The notes under the pieces: model-generated
Told to the model about the DNA's origin: nothing
Seen by the model: only the letters and a program-made list of their open reading frames with translations
Database searches by the model: none
NCBI GenBank assembly: GCA_017527625.1
Contig: JAFXPV010000093.1
Coordinates: 1-64,000 of the forward strand
Reading direction: 5' to 3'
Origin: Bacteroidales bacterium
Lineage (GTDB): Bacteria; Bacteroidota; Bacteroidia; Bacteroidales; UBA932
DNA length: 64,000 bases
Shown here: positions 58,210 through 64,000 of the stretch, one piece after another
How positions within the stretch are numbered: the first letter of the stretch is position 1
Layout of the letters: each line of letters starts with the position of its first letter
Program-made: the position numbers and the translations under genes

Positions 58210-59673
58210 TTATTTCTTAGGCACTTCCTTCAGGACTTCCACGATGAAATCCCAGAACTTGGCGACGCTGGGAACGAATACCCTTTCGTCGGGAGAGTGG
58301 GGAGAGCAGAGGGTAGGGCCGCAGGATACCATATCCCAGTTCGGGTATTTGGCTCCGAGGATGCCGCATTCCAGTCCGGCGTGAACGGCCAGGACCTTCG
58401 GCTCATTGCCGTAGAGTTTCTTATAGACTCTCTTCATCTCGTCGAGAATCTCTGAATCCATATTCGGTTTCCATCCTGAATAGGCACCGGAGAATTTGAC
58501 CTTGGCCCCGGCCAGTTCGAAGACGTTGCGCATCTGCTCGGCCATATCCATCTTGGAGCTGTCGATCGAACTGCGGATAAGGCTGCTTACGGTGAATACG
58601 CCGTTTTCGGTGCGGACTATCGCAAGGTTGCCGGATGTCTCCACCATTCCGGGCATATCGAGGCTCATACGGGTCACTTCATTGGTGCAAGCTGACACGG
58701 CCATAATCATTTTCAAGCCGACATTTCCTGCTATGACAGTCTTGGCTTTGGTCTTCTTTGCAATAATCTCCACTGCGGGGTCGATCTTGCCGAATTCATT
58801 CCTGACCTCGGCGAGTACGCCGGCTGCGGCTGATTCTACTGCAGCTGCTTCAGCCTGAGGCACGGCAACTACAGCCACGCACTCACGCGGAATCGCGTTG
58901 CGCAGGTTTCCGCCCAGGATGCACGAGAGCTTGCCTTTGTGGTCGCGCAGCAGGGGCAGCAGAACCCTTGCCATAACTTTGTTGGCGTTGCCGCGTCCTT
59001 CGTTGATCTCCATACCGGAATGGCCCCCGCGTAGGCCTTTGACAGTGATTTCATAGGCCACATAGCCGGCAGGCACGGGCTCTTCTTTGTATTTCTTTGT
59101 CACGCTCACATCCACACCGCCTGCACAGCCGACATAAAGTTCTCCTTCGGTCTCGGAGTCCATATTGATGAGGATGTCTCCTTTCAGGACGCCGGGAGCC
59201 AGTTTGAAGGCGCCGGTCATACCAGTCTCTTCATCAACAGTGAAAAGAGCTTCGACCGGACCGTGCTGGAGGTCCTTGGCTTCAAGGATGGCCATTGCGG
59301 TAGCTACGCCCAGACCATTGTCTGCACCGAGGGTGGTGCCGCTGGCATAAACCCACTGCTGCCCATCTTTCTCCACTATGCGGGGTGTGATGGGGTCTTT
59401 ATGGAAATCGTGCGCCACGTCGTTGTTTTTCTGCGGCACCATATCCATATGGCCTTGAAGGATAATACCCTTTCGGTCTTCCATACCTTTGGTGGCAGGC
59501 TTGCGGATGATTATGTTGCCCATCGGGTCTTTGATGGTCTCCAGACCGAGGTCCTTGCCGAATTTTTCAAGAAATGCTGAAACCTTCTCTTCGTGTTTCG
59601 AAGGTCTCGGAATGCGTGTGAGGGCGTAGAAGTTCTTCCACACTCTCTCAGGGTTGAGATGACTTATATCCAT
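58210..59673 (-). CDS. pepD: Cytosol non-specific dipeptidase (aminoacyl-histidine dipeptidase, M20C)
   Basis: A 487-residue di-zinc peptidase. ILQGHMDMVPQKN holds the first His and Asp ligands, ASGTTLGADNGLG the bridging Asp, VDEETGMTGAF the catalytic and binding Glu residues, and VHAGLECGILG the later ligand. RGGHSGMEINEGRGN is the dimerisation lid. It hydrolyses dipeptides such as X-His in the cytosol. Length is as expected (about 485). It is the last gene of a run with the DUF4831 and acyltransferase genes. Confidence 0.96.
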   Translation of the reverse strand: MDISHLNPERVWKNFYALTRIPRPSKHEEKVSAFLEKFGKDLGLETIKDPMGNIIIRKPATKGMEDRKGIILQGHMDMVPQKNNDVAHDFHKDPITPRIVEKDGQQWVYASGTTLGADNGLGVATAMAILEAKDLQHGPVEALFTVDEETGMTGAFKLAPGVLKGDILINMDSETEGELYVGCAGGVDVSVTKKYKEEPVPAGYVAYEITVKGLRGGHSGMEINEGRGNANKVMARVLLPLLRDHKGKLSCILGGNLRNAIPRECVAVVAVPQAEAAAVESAAAGVLAEVRNEFGKIDPAVEIIAKKTKAKTVIAGNVGLKMIMAVSACTNEVTRMSLDMPGMVETSGNLAIVRTENGVFTVSSLIRSSIDSSKMDMAEQMRNVFELAGAKVKFSGAYSGWKPNMDSEILDEMKRVYKKLYGNEPKVLAVHAGLECGILGAKYPNWDMVSCGPTLCSPHSPDERVFVPSVAKFWDFIVEVLKEVPKK

Positions 59674-59677
59674 AATA

Positions 59678-60763
59678 TTATTTTAGTACTGAGTTCAACG
59701 GGAAAGAAAGCGTCTGACCGAACTGGTAGACGGGAATGCGGGTCTGCAGCAGTGTCTGGCTGCCGTCCATTATCCTTGCGGTGGCGACTGCAGGCACCCT
59801 GTAATAAACAGTGCCGGCGGCTACTGGCCTTGAGCCGGAGTCGACACCACCGGTAGTTATCGATGCAGTCTTGTCGAATGTCAGCTGGAGCACGATCGGA
59901 CGCCCTGCAACTTCGTTGGGGGGCAGCAGACCTTCATTTTCAGAAATCCTGAATGCCACGTACATCTGATTTGCGGTAGATTTAGAGGGAACTACGTCAA
60001 AGTTCATCGTCTGGATAGAGGTGGTGCTGGCACCGTAGAAAAGGCTCATATATTCCTGCTCCAGCCTCGTAATCTCAGCTATGGCTGCCTGCAGGGCGTT
60101 ACCTTCGAATGTTGCATCGGTATCTCCGGTGATTATCTGGACGCGGTTCCTGCGAAGGTCGAAGATGGCGTTGGCAGTCTCCTGCGCTTTCTTCTCCAGC
60201 GACTTCTCAACGACCTGGCTCTGGGATACCGCTACTCTTTGGAATCCTTCCGCAGTATTTACGGTTTTATAAAGGGTGGTAGTCGCGCTTGTAAGGTTGC
60301 CTTCGACATCCTTGCCGGCGAAAACATCGTTGTTGGCAATGGAAGGGAACCTCCACGACTCCGGTTTTCCGGTGTAGCTGTCAGAAGCGATGACAAGGCC
60401 CTGAGAGCAGAGCTGGAGGAAATTGGCCGCAGCCGTTCCTCTTCCGGAAAGGTTGATGGCTATCCTTGTGGAAGGATCCGCCTCGAGATATGGAGCCATA
60501 TCGATGGATTTGAGGGTGTACGTCACCTCATCCGAGGTACGGGCCGGCGCGCCCATATATTTCTGGGCGAACTGGGCGTAGGGACCGGCGACAAAGGTTT
60601 CTTTCTCGGCCACCACTGTGAGCATTATGGAAGTCTGGGGCAGCGAATAGATCACTACTCCGGCGGGCTGCTCCTGCCCTGCTTCAAGCATCTGGGCATT
60701 CGCCGTCTGTATGCCTGCAAAAATGCAGAGCAAAGCACATAGGGTTCTTGTAAATCTTTTCAT
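59678..60763 (-). CDS. DUF4831 secreted protein
   Basis: A 361-residue exported protein. ATG 60763 gives a signal peptide ending TANAQ; the longer frame to 60928 overlaps the acyltransferase gene. YSLPQTSIMLTVVAEKETFVAGPYAQFAQKYMG and the internal AAIAEITRLEQEYMSLFYGAS are typical of DUF4831, a Bacteroidales family of unknown function. The mature part is strand-rich, with two helical segments. It lies 4 bases from both neighbours, the LpxL-like gene and pepD. No catalytic motif is visible. Confidence 0.85.
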   Translation of the reverse strand: MKRFTRTLCALLCIFAGIQTANAQMLEAGQEQPAGVVIYSLPQTSIMLTVVAEKETFVAGPYAQFAQKYMGAPARTSDEVTYTLKSIDMAPYLEADPSTRIAINLSGRGTAAANFLQLCSQGLVIASDSYTGKPESWRFPSIANNDVFAGKDVEGNLTSATTTLYKTVNTAEGFQRVAVSQSQVVEKSLEKKAQETANAIFDLRRNRVQIITGDTDATFEGNALQAAIAEITRLEQEYMSLFYGASTTSIQTMNFDVVPSKSTANQMYVAFRISENEGLLPPNEVAGRPIVLQLTFDKTASITTGGVDSGSRPVAAGTVYYRVPAVATARIMDGSQTLLQTRIPVYQFGQTLSFPLNSVLK

Positions 60764-60767
60764 ATCG

Positions 60768-61691
60768 TTATTGTTTATTATTGTCATAAATTCCGAGATC
60801 CTTCCATCTTTTGTGGCTCCACAGCCAGTTGCCTTTGTCGGCGATGATATCCCGTTCAAGCTTCGATGCGAATGATTTCGTGATATCTCCGGGCTGCGTG
60901 GCGGCGGAGTCTTCGCAGATGGCCTCACACTTTATCACATAGCGGCTCCTGGCTATTTTGTTGATGCCGATGTATACAACAGGTATGCCCGTCTTGCGGG
61001 CTATGGCCTCGGCGCCTGCCACCCACTCGGTCTTGAGCCCGAGGAATCGGGTCTGGACGCTGCCCTTCCCTTCGGGGCGCTGGTCGGCTATGAAGAAATA
61101 GACTTTTCTGTCGTCCCTGTGCTCCAGGGCATAGCGCAGGAAACTGCCGGACGGCACAAGATTCTTCCGCTTGAAGCGGTGGAAGCTGCGAAGGCGCAGG
61201 AACAGCTCTTCGCTCAGGGCGTTTGACATAGTGTGGTAGGCGCTCATTACGTTGTCATAGCCGTATGTGGCCTCATCGCTGTAGACCGGCAGGCCGGGAA
61301 GAAGCTCCCAGTTGCCTGTGTGTCCCAGCAGCACCACCACGCTGCCGTGGCGCACGAACATATCGTTGAGCAACTCTCCTCCCTCGACGCTGCAGACACC
61401 TTTCTTTTTAATGTGCGCGTAACTGCGGGTAAGACTCCACACTGTTTCGCATATCAAATCTGCGATATGGAGGTAATAGCCTTTCACAAGGGCTTGCGTT
61501 TCTTCTTCCGGCAGGTCGGGGAAGGCGGCCTTCAGGTTGGTGCGGACCACCGGCAGCCTGTATTTCAGGACCGGACCCAGCAACCAGGCCACGAAGCGGG
61601 CGAGAAGATGATGGACGCACAGCGGCAGCAGCGACAGAAGGACTGTCGGAATGAGGAGTATATAAACCGCCAGTGTGCGCAAAAACTTCAT
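60768..61691 (-). CDS. Lipid A/lysophospholipid acyltransferase (LpxL/HtrB family)
   Basis: A 307-residue inner-membrane acyltransferase with one N-terminal helix. The catalytic H-x4-E appears as GHTGNWELL, and FIADQRPEGKGS and TGIPVVYIGI are further family motifs. It adds a secondary acyl chain to lipid A from acyl-ACP in the LPS pathway. It heads the run with DUF4831 and pepD. In many Bacteroidales one LpxL/LpxM-type enzyme is present, making penta-acylated lipid A. Confidence 0.93.
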   Translation of the reverse strand: MKFLRTLAVYILLIPTVLLSLLPLCVHHLLARFVAWLLGPVLKYRLPVVRTNLKAAFPDLPEEETQALVKGYYLHIADLICETVWSLTRSYAHIKKKGVCSVEGGELLNDMFVRHGSVVVLLGHTGNWELLPGLPVYSDEATYGYDNVMSAYHTMSNALSEELFLRLRSFHRFKRKNLVPSGSFLRYALEHRDDRKVYFFIADQRPEGKGSVQTRFLGLKTEWVAGAEAIARKTGIPVVYIGINKIARSRYVIKCEAICEDSAATQPGDITKSFASKLERDIIADKGNWLWSHKRWKDLGIYDNNKQ

Positions 61692-61713
61692 TGCAGGGGC
61701 TTTTTATTGCTTT

Positions 61714-61748
61714 CAAATTTAATACTTATTTCAAAATTGTTAAATTTG
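61714..61748. promoter_or_regulatory. Divergent -7 boxes of the LpxL-like and POT genes
   Basis: The minus-strand TAAATTTG (61714-61721) lies 22 bases from the acyltransferase ATG. The plus-strand TAAATTTG (61741-61748) lies 31 bases before the transporter ATG. Upstream TTG elements at normal spacing are not clear. Confidence 0.5.
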
Positions 61749-61779
61749 TTACCTGAGTAAGCTAAAACTTAAATCCATT

Positions 61780-63474
61780 ATGTTCAAAGGACATCCTAAA
61801 GGCTTGTATGCATTGGCTCTGGCCAACACAGGCGAACGTTTCGGTTATTACACGATGCTTGCCATATTTATGCTGTTCCTCCAGGCAAAATTCGGATGGG
61901 GCGGCTCACTGGCCAGCACGACTTATGCAATTTTCCTGGCTGCAGTTTATTTCTTCCCTGTCGTGGGTGGTATCCTGGCCGACAAGATCGGCTACGGCAA
62001 ATGCGTCGTGACGGGTATCTGCGTAATGTTCCTCGGTTATGTCGCGCTTTCCATCCCCACTGCCGCCAACACACTCGGCGTGGTGCTGATGCTCGGCGCC
62101 CTGCTCTGCATCGCGATAGGTACAGGCCTTTTCAAAGGCAACCTGCAGGTGCTGGTAGGTAACCTCTATGACGACCCGAAGTATTCCGCAAAGCGCGACT
62201 CCGCCTTCAGCCTCTTCTATATGGCTATCAATATCGGCGCGATGTTCGCTCCTTCAGCAGCCACTGCCATAACCAACAAATTCCTCGGCAAGGCAGGCCT
62301 CATCTACAAGGCCGACATCCCCGCCCTGGCCCACCAGTTCCTGAACGGCACCATCACTCCCGAGAATACGGCGAAACTTCAGGATCTGGCGTCGCTGATG
62401 CCGGGAAGCCCTGCTTCTATGCCTCTTGACCAGTTCAGTTCATACTATATCGAGCACCTGGCGTCTTCATACAATATGGGCTTCGCCATCGCCTGCGTCT
62501 CACTGATCGTATCGATGCTCATCTACGTGCTCACCCGCAAGTGGTACAAACACGCCGATGTCAACGCCAAGCAGGCTGCAGCCAAAGGCAATGCCGAGGT
62601 TGTGGAACTCTCTCCGAAGCAGACCCGTGACCGCATCGTAGCCCTCTGCCTCGTGTTCGCAGTTGTAATCTTCTTCTGGATAGCGTTCCACCAGAACGGG
62701 CAGTCCCTGATGTGGTTCGCAAGGGACTACACCCAGGACTATGCGAGCGGCTGGATAAGGATGGGCTTCAACATCTGGGTGCTCGCCCTCATTGCCGCAT
62801 CTGTCTACACGCTGTTCGGCACCTTCCAGTCTGAGACAAGGAAAGGCAAGTTCATCTGCGGATTCGTCACGGCAATGCTCTGGTTCGGCGCGTACATCAT
62901 TTTCACGGGCATTCCCAATCCGATCGAAATCCAGCCCCAGCTCTTCCAGCAGTTCAACCCGTTCTATGTAGTGGCTCTGACCCCTATCTCTATGGCCATC
63001 TTCAGTTCTCTTGCAGCCAAGAAGACGGAAAAATATACCAAGGGTATGGAGCCGTCAGCCCCTAAGAAAATCGGTCTTGGAATGTTCGTGGCAGCCATCG
63101 GATATGTCATTATGATGATTGCCTCAAAGGGACAGGCTTCACCTGCCGAGCTTGGCGGTACCGTCTCTCCCGATCCGGTTGTCCCGGGATACCTCATCTC
63201 TACATATCTCGTGCTGACATTTGCCGAGCTGCTTCTCAGTCCGATGGGTATTTCCTTCGTGACCAAGGTGGCTCCTCCGAAATACAAAGGCTTGATGATG
63301 GGTCTGTGGTTCGCAGCCACTGCCATCGGCAACTATCTCAGTTCTATCCCCGGCCTGCTCTGGGACAAGGTTCCTCTCTGGGCCAACTGGGGTATCCTGA
63401 TGGCACTCTGCGTCATCGCAGGTCTCATTATGTTCGCTATGCTCAAGAAGATAGAAGCAGCTACCGAATCATAA
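61780..63474 (+). CDS. POT/PTR-family proton-coupled peptide transporter
   Basis: A 564-residue MFS transporter with about 14 helices. The E-x-x-E-R/F-x-Y-x motif appears as NTGERFGYYTMLAIF, followed by VVGGILADKIGYGKCVVTG, GTGLFKGNLQVLVGNLY and FSLFYMAINIGAM, all POT signatures. The first Glu of ExxER is replaced (ANTGER), which is seen in some Bacteroidota members. It imports di- and tripeptides with protons. The pepD gene nearby would hydrolyse the imported dipeptides. Confidence 0.94.
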   Translation: MFKGHPKGLYALALANTGERFGYYTMLAIFMLFLQAKFGWGGSLASTTYAIFLAAVYFFPVVGGILADKIGYGKCVVTGICVMFLGYVALSIPTAANTLGVVLMLGALLCIAIGTGLFKGNLQVLVGNLYDDPKYSAKRDSAFSLFYMAINIGAMFAPSAATAITNKFLGKAGLIYKADIPALAHQFLNGTITPENTAKLQDLASLMPGSPASMPLDQFSSYYIEHLASSYNMGFAIACVSLIVSMLIYVLTRKWYKHADVNAKQAAAKGNAEVVELSPKQTRDRIVALCLVFAVVIFFWIAFHQNGQSLMWFARDYTQDYASGWIRMGFNIWVLALIAASVYTLFGTFQSETRKGKFICGFVTAMLWFGAYIIFTGIPNPIEIQPQLFQQFNPFYVVALTPISMAIFSSLAAKKTEKYTKGMEPSAPKKIGLGMFVAAIGYVIMMIASKGQASPAELGGTVSPDPVVPGYLISTYLVLTFAELLLSPMGISFVTKVAPPKYKGLMMGLWFAATAIGNYLSSIPGLLWDKVPLWANWGILMALCVIAGLIMFAMLKKIEAATES

Positions 63475-63479
63475 TACTG

Positions 63480-64000
63480 ATGCGAGGCATAAGGCTTTTC
63501 TCTGTTCTGTTCGCCGTCCTTCTGTTCCATTCTCCGGACGTCAGGGCGGAAGGCGAGGGGCCTTTTGTCTTTCAGGCGAAGACGATAGACTTCGGCGGCA
63601 TCAAGGAAGCCGACGGGCCGGTCAGCGGCAGTTTCTGGTTCTATAACCGTTCCAACAAGGCGGTGCAGATTGATTTCGTGGCCACAAGCTGCGGCTGCAC
63701 GACTGTCGATTACCCGACCCAGCCCGTAGAACCCGGGCAGACCTGCGAACTTGTCGTCCGTTTCAACCCGGCCAATATGTCCGGCAAGGTTTACCGTGAC
63801 GTTACGGTGGTCACGAAAACCAGCGAGGACCGGCTGGTCATCTCTGCCGACGTCGAGCCGGCTCCTGTCGGCCCGGAGCAGACGTACCCGAGCATTGTCG
63901 GCAGCGGAATACGGTCCCGCGACCTGGCCTACCGTTTCGGTTATGCCGCGCAGGGGCGCAGCCAGTCGCAGAGCATCACCCTCTACAACGGCAGCGGCAA
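63480..64000 (+). CDS. DUF1573 exported protein, 5' part only
   Basis: The window ends inside this gene. The visible 173 codons have a signal peptide ending VRA, then a DUF1573 (HYDIN/ASPM-like Ig) domain at about 30-110: IDFGGIKEADGPVSGSFWF, FVATSCGCTTVDYP and PGQTCELVVRFNP. A second repeat seems to start around 140 (AQGRSQSQSITLYNGSG). The domain is common in secreted Bacteroidales proteins and the function is unknown. It starts 5 bases after the POT stop, so co-transcription is likely. Confidence 0.85.
   Translation, partial: MRGIRLFSVLFAVLLFHSPDVRAEGEGPFVFQAKTIDFGGIKEADGPVSGSFWFYNRSNKAVQIDFVATSCGCTTVDYPTQPVEPGQTCELVVRFNPANMSGKVYRDVTVVTKTSEDRLVISADVEPAPVGPEQTYPSIVGSGIRSRDLAYRFGYAAQGRSQSQSITLYNGSG

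Overview
The window is chromosomal DNA of a Bacteroidales bacterium (phylum Bacteroidota) of middling GC content. Support comes from promoters with the Bacteroidota -7 motif TAnnTTTG, Mfa/Fim (type V) fimbrial genes, DUF3575, DUF4906 and DUF4831 families, GH115/GH106/GH43 enzymes, and signal peptides ending in A-Q. The family cannot be fixed from this sequence. No phage, transposase, integrase or CRISPR array was seen, and the window is almost fully coding.

Layout. 1-178: end of a membrane pyrophosphatase (hppA). 252-4217: a thioredoxin gene and a corrinoid methyl-transfer module, made of two UroD/MtaA-fold proteins, a B12 protein and a MetH-type reactivation protein. This runs directly into a housekeeping operon, 4214-10333 (tsaE, small membrane protein, mutL, rhomboid protease, EEP hydrolase, tsaC, rsmE, ispF). 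tRNA-Gln(CUG) follows, with an unusual hairpin over its 3' end. 10724-16388: three glycosidases (GH106-like, GH115, GH43) suited to glucuronoarabinoxylan side chains. 16409-20554: a tight minus-strand operon of a secreted repeat protein, a free-standing condensation domain, an AMP-ligase and an acyl carrier protein, divergent from a membrane-bound LytTR regulator (20666). 21528-25411: a Gly-rich secreted protein, tRNA-Met, an M3 peptidase, a small zinc protein and an SSB.

25439-38443: a complete type V fimbrial locus with DUF3575, a small outer-membrane-like protein, an OmpA/TPR protein, three fimbrillins, a FimB/Mfa2 anchor, a 1261-residue adhesin with about seven Ig-like repeats, and a second DUF4906 protein. 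38700-44042: cysS, miaB, two envelope proteins and rpoN. 44099-46776: a second AMP-ligase divergent from a second membrane LytTR paralogue. 46778-57367: surface glycan and wall genes (YfhO-like protein, three glycosyltransferases, two flippases, a YgjP-type peptidase, murF, dut). 57436 to the end: a lipoprotein cyclophilin, PepD, DUF4831, an LpxL-like acyltransferase, a POT peptide transporter and the start of a DUF1573 protein.

The most interesting lead is a repeated arrangement. Both membrane LytTR genes are divergent from acyl-activating ligase genes, and both carry a similar 44-bp element ending in TATATTTG (31 of 44 bases identical by eye). One of these loci is the free-standing condensation/ligase/ACP operon, which looks like a small undescribed acyl-transfer pathway under membrane-sensed control. 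The second lead is the corrinoid module, in which one UroD-fold protein keeps the zinc-thiolate residues of methyltransferase II and the other has lost them, as expected of a substrate-side methyltransferase or a divergent decarboxylase-fold enzyme.
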